DNA of 39,523 nucleotides from Pseudoalteromonas phenolica. GTDB lineage: Bacteria; Pseudomonadota; Gammaproteobacteria; Enterobacterales; Alteromonadaceae. Each line of letters begins with the position of its first letter. The first letter of the stretch is position 1. The stretch spans positions 1-39,523 of the forward strand of contig NZ_PPSW01000033.1 in NCBI RefSeq assembly GCF_005876835.1, in the 5' to 3' direction. The notes below the pieces were generated by a model that was not told the origin of the DNA, searched no databases, and saw only the letters and a list, made by a program, of their open reading frames with translations. A program made the translations under genes and the position numbers. Positions 6,740-14,257 of the stretch are shown piece after piece.

Positions 6740-7165
6740 ATGATATTTGAATTCGACAGAGTAAAATACCAAGTGATTGATGCCAAAATTAGCCTTTGTT
6801 TAGGTATATTGGTCATTTTGGCACTGATTGTGGAATTCTTAATTGGAACACATAGCATATTACTCGTGGCTACACTCATACCTTCAGTAATCTATTGGGC
6901 GCATAAGGGCTTATCAAGTGAAGCGTTTTTCAAGGAAAAACAAGCACAAATCGTTAAAGTTGTCGATTCTAGGCTGATTATATTAAATCAGATAACAGGG
7001 TACGAATTTTCTAGAGACTTGAATGAAGTGAAAAAGGTAAAGTACAAAACCTTTTTAGGTTTTAGCATTGTCGTCGTTGAGTTAACCAGCAATGAGTATT
7101 TTCAGTTCTTTTGTTATAAAAACTCAGAACATCTGTTTAGTTTATTGAATAAAAAACATTTTTAA
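6740..7165 (+). CDS. Membrane protein with a PH-like C-terminal domain
   Basis: The 141-residue protein has an N-terminal strand and then two membrane helices (about residues 17-36 and 40-55). The soluble C-terminal part of about 80 residues has alternating beta-strands (AQIVKVVDSRLIILNQITG, then GFSIVVVELTSNEYFQFFC). The layout resembles small bacterial PH-domain membrane proteins, but no diagnostic motif is present. It lies 33 nt after the hydrolase gene and could share its transcript. Confidence 0.5.
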   Translation: MIFEFDRVKYQVIDAKISLCLGILVILALIVEFLIGTHSILLVATLIPSVIYWAHKGLSSEAFFKEKQAQIVKVVDSRLIILNQITGYEFSRDLNEVKKVKYKTFLGFSIVVVELTSNEYFQFFCYKNSEHLFSLLNKKHF

Positions 7166-7207
7166 ATAAACAGCGATTAAGGTTAATCCACTTAAAATAA
7201 TAATCCG

Positions 7208-7846
7208 ATGCCAACAAATATTACGATTTTAAATGCTTCTGGAAAGTTTGACCATATTTTCAAACTATTAGAGTCTAAAGCACAGGGCTCATTGGTCGAA
7301 ATCTCAAGCTACATAGCACTACCCGACATAGATATTGTTATCAGCCCTTGTAGTCAAGATTACAAAAATAACAGCGGTATACTTGGATGTGTCAGCACAC
7401 CATACGTAGTTGATATATTATTAGATGCCGAGCGTAAAGACTTGGTTAACATCATCAACCGAGAATTAATAGCGGTGATGGCGCACGAATTACATCACGT
7501 CATAAGGTCGTCAGTGACCGGTAAAGATGACACTTTGCTTCAACACCTAGTAACAGAAGGGCTGGCTTGTCATTTTGAAAGTGAGTTCAGTAATCAGGCT
7601 TCGTTGACGTTATTTAATGATATAAAACAGTACGCTTGGCGAGATTTATATCAACAAATGCAGCCGCATTTATCAGATACTCAATTTGATTATACGATTT
7701 ATTTTGCAGGGAAAGACCAATCGAAATTTCCTAATCGAGCAGGTTATTGGGTAGGTTTCAATTTAGTAGCAGAATATATTAAAAAGCACGGTGGTTGTGC
7801 TGTGACTCATGCACATATAAAAGCTGAAGAATTGGTCAATATTTAA
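7208..7846 (+). CDS. Putative zinc metalloprotease, DUF2268-like
   Basis: The 212-residue protein carries a zinc protease motif HELHH (His93, Glu94, His97) in the context LIAVMAHELHHVIRSS. The downstream helix LVTEGLACHFESEF provides a likely third ligand Glu at about 119. This arrangement, and the C-terminal GYWVGFNLVAEYIKKHG helix, fit the DUF2268 predicted protease family (YjaZ-like). No signal peptide is seen, so it is probably cytoplasmic. The substrate is unknown. Similar genes occur as accessory cargo. Confidence 0.75.
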   Translation: MPTNITILNASGKFDHIFKLLESKAQGSLVEISSYIALPDIDIVISPCSQDYKNNSGILGCVSTPYVVDILLDAERKDLVNIINRELIAVMAHELHHVIRSSVTGKDDTLLQHLVTEGLACHFESEFSNQASLTLFNDIKQYAWRDLYQQMQPHLSDTQFDYTIYFAGKDQSKFPNRAGYWVGFNLVAEYIKKHGGCAVTHAHIKAEELVNI

Positions 7847-7872
7847 GTATAGAAGTCACTTTAAAAACATTA

Positions 7873-7894
7873 TTTACACTTGCTTTTGTGTAAA
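7873..7894 (+). promoter_or_regulatory. TTTACAC/GTGTAAA hairpin
   Basis: A perfect 7-bp inverted repeat with an 8-nt loop lies between the DUF2268 gene and the next membrane gene. It could be a weak terminator or an operator. There is no T-run after it. Confidence 0.35.
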
Positions 7895-7921
7895 CACATA
7901 GAGATTAATTTAGGGATAAAA

Positions 7922-8305
7922 ATGCAAGAAGCACATTTAGCAAATTTCAATAAAGTCTTTATAGAAAAGGCTGGCTGGATTATGGCAGTAAGTTCGCTAG
8001 CGCTATTGGGGTTAATAATGGTTTTTGACAGCTCGGTATTGGCTTTAACGCTTGGCGCCTCAATCGGACTATTCACTGGAATGGTTTGTCCACTTTTATG
8101 GCAAAAAGACTTACAGTTTTTAAATCTCTTATTAGTGAACTTTTTGTTTATTTTACCCTCAGTTTACTTAATGAACTCAACAGAGCAGGTTCATGTCGCT
8201 TTTCAGTTTATCCTGACTGTCATTACAGTCTCGACTTTGTGTTGGTTTGTCTTTAAATCTAAATTAATTGCCTTTCTAAAAATAAAGAACAAGGCTAATA
8301 GGTAA
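7922..8305 (+). CDS. Four-helix membrane protein
   Basis: ATG 7922 has an AGGGA site 6 nt upstream. The open frame extends further 5' but only through a hairpin and non-ATG codons. The 127-residue product has about four membrane helices (roughly residues 18-36, 39-58, 66-83 and 92-110) and a basic C-terminus (LKIKNKANR). No family was recognised. Confidence 0.6.
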   Translation: MQEAHLANFNKVFIEKAGWIMAVSSLALLGLIMVFDSSVLALTLGASIGLFTGMVCPLLWQKDLQFLNLLLVNFLFILPSVYLMNSTEQVHVAFQFILTVITVSTLCWFVFKSKLIAFLKIKNKANR

Positions 8306-8407
8306 ATAGTTTTACTCAATAATCCCTTGTTTCTAAAGTGGTAATTACTTGATGAGATTGGCCGAAAAAAATGGTTATATACTTAGAATTATTATAAGGA
8401 AGTTGTT

Positions 8408-8593
8408 ATGAAGCCAAAATATTCTTCTGAGCATAGTCGTGGGTTAACATTTTTTGATGTACTCGGTTTAGCTGTGTGTTGGACTGCAATCTTAGTTTTA
8501 CTCTTTTTTATTAACAGTTCTCCGGGGGCCATAATCTTAGGCTTGATTACTGGTGGCTATTTGTCGAAGACTATCATCAAAAACAAAAAATAA
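8408..8593 (+). CDS. 61-residue two-helix membrane protein
   Basis: ATG 8408 follows an AAGGAAG site at 8397-8403. The product has a polar start (MKPKYSSEHSRG), two hydrophobic helices (about residues 15-34 and 40-54, joined by SSPGA) and a basic end KNKK. No family was recognised. It stands directly upstream of the beta-lactamase gene. Confidence 0.55.
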   Translation: MKPKYSSEHSRGLTFFDVLGLAVCWTAILVLLFFINSSPGAIILGLITGGYLSKTIIKNKK

Positions 8594-8665
8594 TCAGTAA
8601 ATATGAATTCAGGTGTTTTTAGTTGTGATTTATTAAATGAGTTTTCAAAATTAAGGTAAAAAAAA

Positions 8666-9565
8666 ATGATGCGACGCCGGTTAATTATAACTTTGATCTA
8701 CTTTTTGCCTTTATTTGTTCATAGCAAACCAATTGATACTCTAAAAGCCGACATTGAGTTACTTCTAGACTCTAAGAAGGCAAAGGTGGGGGGTTCTATC
8801 TGGGACCACAATGCCGAACCTGTGTTATCAGTCAATGGTGATTCTAAAATACCCATGCAGAGTGTTTTTAAGTTTCATATTGCAGCGGCTGTTTTATCAG
8901 AAGTTGATAAGGGTAGGTGGTCTCTTGAAGATAAGATAAAGATTACACCGAATGACTTAGATAATGGATTATGGAGCCCAATCCGAAAAAAGTACCCGAA
9001 TGGGACTGCTATCCCTCTTTCTGAAGTCATCAGATACACAGTATCTGTAAGTGACAATGTAGGATGTGACATTCTATTAAGTATGCTTGGTGGCCCTAAG
9101 AAGCTTGAAGATTACTTGCATCAATCGGGCATAAAAGACATTGCCGTAAAATATAACGAAGAAAACATGCAAAAGGTGTGGCAGCGTCAGTATGAGAACT
9201 GGACAACCGCGAATGCTGCTAATACCGCACTAAACCAATTTCATATGAGCTCGAACTTGCTTTCGGCTAAAAGTCATCAATTTCTTTGGGATGTGATGAA
9301 AGGCTCTAAGACTGGTCGAAAAACAATAAAAGCGGGTGTGCCAAAAGATACACAAGTTGCTCATAAAACGGGCCATTCAGGTAAAAATGCGCATGGCGTG
9401 ACAGGTGCTCAGAACGACATTGGTGTTGTGTTTCTTCCAAATGGTCAACATTACTATATTAGTGTATTGGTAAGTGACTCTTATGAAACGAGTGAAACGA
9501 ATCAAAATATCATTGCAAAAATATCTGAATTAACGTGGCAATTTTTTACAAATAAAACGCTTTAG
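8666..9565 (+). CDS. Class A beta-lactamase, PER/VEB-like (subclass A2)
   Basis: The 299-residue protein has a secretion signal (about residues 1-20, cleavage near HSKP) and all class A motifs. These are the S66-x-x-K69 pair in PMQSVFKF, the S129-D-N loop, the omega-loop Glu165 in YNEENMQ, and K234-T-G. The blocks PMQSVFKFHIAAAVLSEVDKG, WSPIRKKYPNGT, SDNVGCDILL and QYENWTT follow PER and VEB enzymes closely, so it belongs to the A2 branch rather than to TEM/CTX-M. It hydrolyses beta-lactams in the periplasm. The residue after KTG is His (KTGHSG), where PER and VEB have Thr. It has AAGG upstream and a terminator downstream, and there is no lactamase regulator nearby. Confidence 0.92.
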   Translation: MMRRRLIITLIYFLPLFVHSKPIDTLKADIELLLDSKKAKVGGSIWDHNAEPVLSVNGDSKIPMQSVFKFHIAAAVLSEVDKGRWSLEDKIKITPNDLDNGLWSPIRKKYPNGTAIPLSEVIRYTVSVSDNVGCDILLSMLGGPKKLEDYLHQSGIKDIAVKYNEENMQKVWQRQYENWTTANAANTALNQFHMSSNLLSAKSHQFLWDVMKGSKTGRKTIKAGVPKDTQVAHKTGHSGKNAHGVTGAQNDIGVVFLPNGQHYYISVLVSDSYETSETNQNIIAKISELTWQFFTNKTL

Positions 9566-9586
9566 TGGTGTTATTGAAATCATTGT

Positions 9587-9615
9587 AAGAGCGCACTAGC
9601 TAATTTGGCGCTTTT
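9587..9615 (+). terminator. Terminator after the beta-lactamase gene
   Basis: AAGAGCGC (9587-9594) pairs with GCGCTTTT (9608-9615) with one G-U pair and a 13-nt loop, ending in TTTT. It lies between the convergent beta-lactamase and oxygenase genes. Confidence 0.65.
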
Positions 9616-9632
9616 ACACAAGTGATAAATAT

Positions 9633-10283
9633 TTAACGTGGCGGGTCAATTTGACCATTCACACTGTTATTGACCCTAAACCAACCAGCAATCGAAAATC
9701 TTTCTGCCTTGGCTGGAAGGACTTCGTGAGGAAACTCGTCACTTAGAAACGTCACAAGCGTGCCAAAACTTGGCGAAACACGGGTAAGTTCTTTGTGGTG
9801 ATCTTCACCGTCATAAATGACTAACTCTCCGCCATTTTCGGCTTGCCAATCTGGGTTTAAATACAAGACAGTAGAAAGTAAACGGTTGGTTTGGCCCTTG
9901 AATGCATCAAGATGCTTTTTGTAAAAAGCACCTGGCTGGTAGTGCGCAAAATGACATTCGTAGCTAAATAGTCCCATGAATAAACGCTTATTCATGTAAG
10001 CTTTTAACTCATCCATATAGTCTAGAAAGCAACCTTCAAGTGCGTTGCTGTTATCTAACCAATGAATTTTGTCACTGCGAATGGTTTCATTCTTTTGATG
10101 ATCATCTTTGCGACCTATACCTGCTTCATCAAACGTGTCGAAGTCAAACTCAGCAAGACGCGATTTTAGCGCTTGAAGGGCTGGTAATTCTTGGTCTAGC
10201 GTTTGAATGCTGTAGCCTGTAAATTGCAAGTCTTGGGCAATGTTGGCAAAGAGTTCAGTATTATTGGTCACAAATTTGCTCAT
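9633..10283 (-). CDS. 2OG-Fe(II) oxygenase, prolyl-hydroxylase type
   Basis: The 216-residue protein has the iron triad H124-x-D126 (KKHLDAF) and H186 (FPHEV), and a 2-oxoglutarate-binding Arg near 195 (ERFSIAGWFR). The double-stranded helix strands between them include HYQPGAFY, VLYLNP and GGELVIYDG. The N-terminal part with RKDDHQKNETIRSDKIHWL resembles bacterial prolyl 4-hydroxylases such as the Pseudomonas enzyme that acts on EF-Tu. That substrate is an inference here. It is a single leftward gene, convergent with the beta-lactamase. Confidence 0.85.
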   Translation of the reverse strand: MSKFVTNNTELFANIAQDLQFTGYSIQTLDQELPALQALKSRLAEFDFDTFDEAGIGRKDDHQKNETIRSDKIHWLDNSNALEGCFLDYMDELKAYMNKRLFMGLFSYECHFAHYQPGAFYKKHLDAFKGQTNRLLSTVLYLNPDWQAENGGELVIYDGEDHHKELTRVSPSFGTLVTFLSDEFPHEVLPAKAERFSIAGWFRVNNSVNGQIDPPR

Positions 10284-10372
10284 CTAAAAACAGTTTGGCT
10301 GCGTTGTACCACAGAAATATATTTTAGACGAGCATGAAATTTGATTTTATTGCGCTGGCTTAAGTTTTAACG

Positions 10373-10849
10373 CTATTTTTGTGTTTCTTTTATCGTTGCT
10401 AATAGTTTGTCTGAAGCCTCTTCAATCAAATCTAATACCAGTTCAAAGCCATCACCTGCGCCATAATAAGGATCTGGTACTTCATCGTATTGGCTATCTG
10501 CGAAACTTAAAAATAGCTTAAGTTTGTGTTGATGTTCATTCGGACAACTTGCTTGAAGGTCTGCTAAGTTTTGCTTGTCAGCCGCTAAGATTAAGTCGAA
10601 CTCTGTAAAATCACTTTGCTTAACCTTGCGAGAATATTGGCCCTTAAAGCTGTATCCTCTTTTTTCACCCGCTTTCATTGAACGGCTATCGGGTTTCTCG
10701 CCACTGTGATAACCAATAGTGCCTGCAGAATCTATGGTTAGATCTAAGCCCAATGCTTTCGCTTTGTGCTTTAGTACAGCTTCACCGGTTGGCGAGCGGC
10801 AGATGTTACCCATGCAAACAACTAGAATTTTTGAAATGTCAGCGTTCAT
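10373..10849 (-). CDS. Low-molecular-weight protein-tyrosine phosphatase
   Basis: The 158-residue enzyme has the P-loop V-C12-M-G-N-I-C-R18-S-P, which is the nucleophile Cys and phosphate-binding Arg of this family. Near the C-terminus it has the DPYYG loop with the general-acid Asp. It removes phosphate from tyrosine in proteins. ATG 10849 is used; a TTG one codon earlier is open but less likely, as GGGAGAG sits at a normal distance from the ATG. No tyrosine kinase or exopolysaccharide gene is adjacent. The DPYYG loop makes a phosphatase more likely than an arsenate reductase. Confidence 0.9.
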   Translation of the reverse strand: MNADISKILVVCMGNICRSPTGEAVLKHKAKALGLDLTIDSAGTIGYHSGEKPDSRSMKAGEKRGYSFKGQYSRKVKQSDFTEFDLILAADKQNLADLQASCPNEHQHKLKLFLSFADSQYDEVPDPYYGAGDGFELVLDLIEEASDKLLATIKETQK

Positions 10850-10874
10850 CAAAGTCTCTCCCTAATAGTGGTAT

Positions 10875-11426
10875 TTATTCTAAAACCATTGTTTTACAAA
10901 TAAAAGTAACAGGTTGCTCTATCATCTCAAGGTTTAGTTCATCTCGGTTGGGGTTACACTCCATAGCAAGGGCAAAACCATGTAAATAATCAACGAGCAA
11001 ATGTAGCACGGTTTGTTGTGTGTCTGTATTTAAATCTAGTGACTCAGTTATACGCTCGAAATGTGCTGCGAAGACCTCGGCTGGGCCAATCATTTTACTG
11101 CTGAGTAAGGTTTGTAAAAGCCCGCGATATTTATCAAGTATCGCTAAATAGCTTTTACTTAACTCGTAAATCTCTTGTTGCCAATGCAGTGATTGTGGGT
11201 CATGAATTTCGTTGATCAATGACACAGTTACAGCTTCGAGCAATGCATCTTTGTTTTTAAAGTAATGGTAAATGGCCATGGCATCGACATTTAATGCAGC
11301 TGCCAAAGCTCGAATGCTTGGTGGCTTGCCTTTTTCAAGCATGAGTTGCTTTGCTTGGTCGATGATAATGTCTTGGCTTAACTGTTTTTGTGCTGGGCGG
11401 CCTCTTTTTGTTTGCTTGACACTCAT
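10875..11426 (-). CDS. TetR/AcrR family transcriptional regulator
   Basis: The 183-residue protein has an N-terminal TetR helix-turn-helix (about residues 15-60: SQDIIIDQAKQLMLEKG, then SIRALAAALNVDAMAIYHYFKNKDALLEAV). A short all-helical ligand-binding part follows. The basic start KQTKRGRPAQ is common in the family. It faces the RibD-like reductase gene across an 86-nt gap that holds two palindromes, so it probably represses itself and that gene. The phosphatase gene follows on the same strand 25 nt downstream. Inducer unknown. Confidence 0.88.
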   Translation of the reverse strand: MSVKQTKRGRPAQKQLSQDIIIDQAKQLMLEKGKPPSIRALAAALNVDAMAIYHYFKNKDALLEAVTVSLINEIHDPQSLHWQQEIYELSKSYLAILDKYRGLLQTLLSSKMIGPAEVFAAHFERITESLDLNTDTQQTVLHLLVDYLHGFALAMECNPNRDELNLEMIEQPVTFICKTMVLE

Positions 11427-11438
11427 CAAAATATCTCT

Positions 11439-11469
11439 AATTATATAATTAATTCTACAGTGTAGAATT
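11439..11469. promoter_or_regulatory. Two palindromes between tetR and the reductase gene: likely TetR operator and promoter
   Basis: AATTCTACA-G-TGTAGAATT (11451-11469) is a perfect 19-bp palindrome. Next to it TAATTATATAATTA (11439-11452) is a perfect 14-bp palindrome containing TATAAT on both strands. On the minus strand a TTCTAC hexamer and TATAAT are 16 nt apart, so the larger palindrome fills the promoter spacer, an ideal place for repression. Confidence 0.6.
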
Positions 11470-11512
11470 TTAGTCAGGTTTTAAGTTTTATACAAGTTAA
11501 AAGAGGTGTGTA

Positions 11513-12049
11513 ATGACAAACATGGTCTATATAGCAACCAGTCTCGATGGCTTTATTGCAGATAAAAACGGCCAAGTAGATTGGTTACATCAAGTGCCAA
11601 ATCCAACTAGCGATGACTGTGGTTTTGCTGAATTTATGCAGGACATAGACGCGTTAGTGATGGGGCGAAATACATTAGAAGTGGTATTGAGTTTTGACTG
11701 TGATTGGCCATATTCGAAGCCCGTGTTTGTATTAAGCAATACGCTACAGCAAGTACCAGAAAAGTTGAAAGACAAGGTGTTTTTAGTCAAAGGTGAATTA
11801 AAAGAAGTCGTCGAAAGCTTGAATAAGCAAGGGTTCAAGAATCTTTATATTGATGGCGGTAAAACCATTCGAGGGTTTCTGCAACAAGATTTAATTGATG
11901 AGTTAATCATAACGACTATTCCTGTTTTACTCGGAGGCGGAATTCCACTTTTTGGAGAGCTCAAAGCACCAATCAAGTTTAAACATGTGAAAGCCATACG
12001 ATATTTGGACTGTTTAGTGCAAAATCATTACATCCGCGCGGACTACTAA
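11513..12049 (+). CDS. Dihydrofolate reductase-like / RibD C-terminal family reductase
   Basis: The 178-residue protein matches the RibD C-terminal/DHFR-like fold: MVYIATSLDGFIADKNGQVDWL at the start, MGRNTLEVVL in the middle, LYIDGGKTIRGFLQQ and the final PVLLGGGIPLFGE. It is the size of the stand-alone YyaP-type reductases, which bind NADPH; the substrate is not known. AGAGG precedes ATG 11513. It is divergent from the tetR gene and shares its operator region, so it is probably that regulator's target. Confidence 0.85.
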   Translation: MTNMVYIATSLDGFIADKNGQVDWLHQVPNPTSDDCGFAEFMQDIDALVMGRNTLEVVLSFDCDWPYSKPVFVLSNTLQQVPEKLKDKVFLVKGELKEVVESLNKQGFKNLYIDGGKTIRGFLQQDLIDELIITTIPVLLGGGIPLFGELKAPIKFKHVKAIRYLDCLVQNHYIRADY

Positions 12050-12073
12050 TGTTTAAAGTTAAAAAATTTATAC

Positions 12074-12133
12074 ATATGAAATTCCATATATCTATTTGGA
12101 TTTGATTGGCTTAGAATATATGAAAATTCATAT
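12074..12133 (+). promoter_or_regulatory. Two similar palindromes upstream of the ACR3 gene
   Basis: ATATGAAATTCCATAT (12074-12089) and ATATGAAAATTCATAT (12118-12133) differ at only a few positions. Each has ATATG/CATAT arms, and their centres are 44 bp apart, about four helical turns. They occupy the promoter region of the arsenite exporter and look like a paired operator for a metalloid-sensing repressor of the ArsR type, which is not encoded nearby. Confidence 0.55.
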
Positions 12134-12187
12134 GTTCTTGTCGGCACTGTTTGACACAAGCATAAGCCAGTTAAAAGTGAGAAAAGT

Positions 12188-13201
12188 ATGGGGCTATTTG
12201 AGCGATATTTATCTGTTTGGGTTGGACTAAGTATCTTAGTTGGCGTGGTTGCAGGTAACTTTATGCCTGACGCATTTGCAGTTGTAGCAGGTTTAGAATT
12301 CTTTCATGTCAATTTAGTCGTTGCTTTGCTCATTTGGGTGATGATTTTTCCTATGATGGTGCAAGTTGACTTTGCAGCCATTAAAGATGTCGGCAAAAAA
12401 CCGAAAGGGATCATTCTCACTTTGGTACTCAATTGGTTGATCAAACCCTTCTCAATGGCTTTGTTAGGCTGGTTGTTTTTTAAAGTCTTTTTTGTGTCAA
12501 TGGTTGATCCACAAAGTGCGAACGAGTACATAGCAGGAATGATTTTATTGGGTGTTGCGCCCTGTACCGCGATGGTATTTGTATGGAGTCAACTGACGCA
12601 AGGAGATGCAAACTATACCCTTGTGCAGGTGTCGGTGAACGACATCATCATGGCATTTGCGTTTGCGCCGATCACCGCGCTTTTGCTTGGGGTGAGTGAC
12701 ATTACAGTCCCTTGGGAAACATTGATTATCTCAGTCGTACTCTATGTTTTGATCCCATTGGCTGCAGGTTTTGCATTTCGACGTTTTTTACTGAAACAGC
12801 AGGGTGAGGCGCAGTTAAACCGCTTTTTGGCTGGTATCAAACCTTTTTCCGTTATTGGTTTGCTAGGCACAGTGGTACTACTATTTGGCTTTCAAGCACA
12901 AACGATTATTGAACAGCCGCAAGTCATCGGCTTAATTGCTATTCCGCTACTTATTCAAACTTATGGTATTTTTGCATTGGCGTATTGGCTTGCTAAAAAG
13001 CTAAAGTTACCTCATAACATTGCCGCACCCGCATGTATGATCAGCACCTCTAACTTTTTTGAACTGGCAGTTGCAGTGGCTATTTCAATGTTCGGCCTGC
13101 ATTCGGGCGCTGCGCTTGCAACTGTAGTGGGCGTTTTGGTCGAAGTACCTGTGATGCTCAGTCTTGTGGGGTTTGCAAATAAAACGCGTCATTGGTTTTA
13201 A
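12188..13201 (+). CDS. ACR3-family arsenite efflux permease
   Basis: The 337-residue protein has ten hydrophobic helices and the ACR3 landmarks. These are MIFPMMVQVDF in helix 2, the conserved Cys126 in LLGVAPCTAMVFVWS (helix 4) and Glu292 in SNFFELAVAVAIS (helix 9). Both residues are needed for arsenite transport in studied members. It exports As(III) or Sb(III) from the cytoplasm using the proton gradient. It is monocistronic, ends in a strong hairpin and is preceded by two operator-like palindromes. No arsC or arsR gene is adjacent. Confidence 0.9.
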   Translation: MGLFERYLSVWVGLSILVGVVAGNFMPDAFAVVAGLEFFHVNLVVALLIWVMIFPMMVQVDFAAIKDVGKKPKGIILTLVLNWLIKPFSMALLGWLFFKVFFVSMVDPQSANEYIAGMILLGVAPCTAMVFVWSQLTQGDANYTLVQVSVNDIIMAFAFAPITALLLGVSDITVPWETLIISVVLYVLIPLAAGFAFRRFLLKQQGEAQLNRFLAGIKPFSVIGLLGTVVLLFGFQAQTIIEQPQVIGLIAIPLLIQTYGIFALAYWLAKKLKLPHNIAAPACMISTSNFFELAVAVAISMFGLHSGAALATVVGVLVEVPVMLSLVGFANKTRHWF

Positions 13202-13207
13202 CAAAGA

Positions 13208-13230
13208 GAAGATGGGCTGAGCCCATCTTC
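13208..13230. terminator. Hairpin between convergent genes
   Basis: GAAGATGGGC (13208-13217) and GCCCATCTTC (13221-13230) form a perfect 10-bp stem with a TGA loop between the ACR3 gene and the leftward coiled-coil gene. AT-rich sequence follows on both sides, with a second weaker pair (TAACTATA/TATAGTTA) next to it. It probably ends transcripts from both directions. Confidence 0.7.
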
Positions 13231-13256
13231 ATAACTATATTTATTTAAAATTATAG

Positions 13257-14189
13257 TTAGTTAAATTTTATACACACTGCGAATGCATGTAAGTATGTAC
13301 CGTAGTAAGGATACGAGATATAAGTCTGCCAAGTTCTAGCTGACCAGTAATAATCGTATGCAGTACCGGAGTGCTGGTATGGCCTTGATATTTCATAACC
13401 ATAGTATCCAGAGTGGTGTTGAGTCCCCCCTCCTGTAAGTGTGTATCCATTTGGACAAGTGGCATATACATAGCCAGAAGAATAACTAGCGACATAGCCA
13501 TATGAATAGACTCTCACTTGGCTTATTGCACCACTGCCACCTCCTACATCGTCGACTTCACATGCGACACTGCCATTATCATAGATCTCTCTAATAGACT
13601 GACCAGCAGGGCAAGAGCCCGAGACAATCATTTGTTTCATAGCCAGAGAGTCATTGATATTCTCAATTTCATTTTCCAGCAGTGCGATGAGTTGAAGGTT
13701 ATTGTCTATCTGTGATTGTAATGACACCCCCATGTCATTAATTGATTGGTTCAATGAAGTGATAAGCGCATTGTTGGCGTCAATTTGAGATTGTAAGTCG
13801 TCATCAGCACCACCTAAATCATCAATTTGTGCTTGCAAGTCGGCATTTTCAACTTCGAGCGCATCAACTTGCGTTTGCAAAGAAGAAATGTCATCGGCGT
13901 TGGCGTCAATTTGCGCTTGAAGGCTGGCATTGGTTGCTGTTAAAGATACAATGGCGTCTTCATTAGCGCCGACTCTGTCTTCAATGGTGTCAACGCGTGC
14001 AACTAAGGCATTGACCTGATCTTGAAGTGTGGCAATTTTACCTTCGACTTCAACGATTTGGCCTTGAAGTTCTACAAAGGGTTTACCTTTAGGTGTTGAG
14101 CCTTTATTTGAACCTGCATAAGCAGTTAGAGATAGGCCAGCGAGAATGCTGGCAGTGATCAGTGATTTACACATTACTGATTTTTTCAT
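13257..14189 (-). CDS. Secreted coiled-coil protein with a Tyr/Gly-rich C-terminal domain
   Basis: ATG 14189 is chosen because GGAGG lies 7 nt upstream; an ATG at 14195 would be almost touching it. The 310-residue product has a Sec signal (to about residue 25, AYAGS). A long heptad region follows at about 38-175 (for example LQTQVDALEVENADLQAQID), which should form a trimeric or dimeric rod. The C-terminal domain of about 110 residues is very rich in Tyr, Gly and Ser and has four Cys (SGSCPAG, VACEVDD, ATCPNGY, AVCIKFN). The layout suggests a surface or extracellular fibre protein. No known family was recognised. Confidence 0.75.
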   Translation of the reverse strand: MKKSVMCKSLITASILAGLSLTAYAGSNKGSTPKGKPFVELQGQIVEVEGKIATLQDQVNALVARVDTIEDRVGANEDAIVSLTATNASLQAQIDANADDISSLQTQVDALEVENADLQAQIDDLGGADDDLQSQIDANNALITSLNQSINDMGVSLQSQIDNNLQLIALLENEIENINDSLAMKQMIVSGSCPAGQSIREIYDNGSVACEVDDVGGGSGAISQVRVYSYGYVASYSSGYVYATCPNGYTLTGGGTQHHSGYYGYEISRPYQHSGTAYDYYWSARTWQTYISYPYYGTYLHAFAVCIKFN

Positions 14190-14243
14190 CGTCATTCCTC
14201 CGATTGTTCAACGGAGATACCAGTCGACGGATAGTGTAAGGGT

Positions 14244-14257
14244 CAGTATCAATACTG
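14244..14257. promoter_or_regulatory. CAGTATCAATACTG palindrome
   Basis: A 14-bp sequence with perfect 6-bp arms (CAGTAT/ATACTG) lies about 55 bp upstream of the coiled-coil gene start. It is in the right place to be an operator or to form a leader hairpin. Confidence 0.4.

Noticed and set aside
10373..10849. Arsenate reductase (ArsC) linked to the ACR3 exporter
   Set aside because: The protein has the tyrosine-phosphatase loop and DPYYG acid loop. It is separated from ACR3 by a TetR/reductase pair on the opposite strand.
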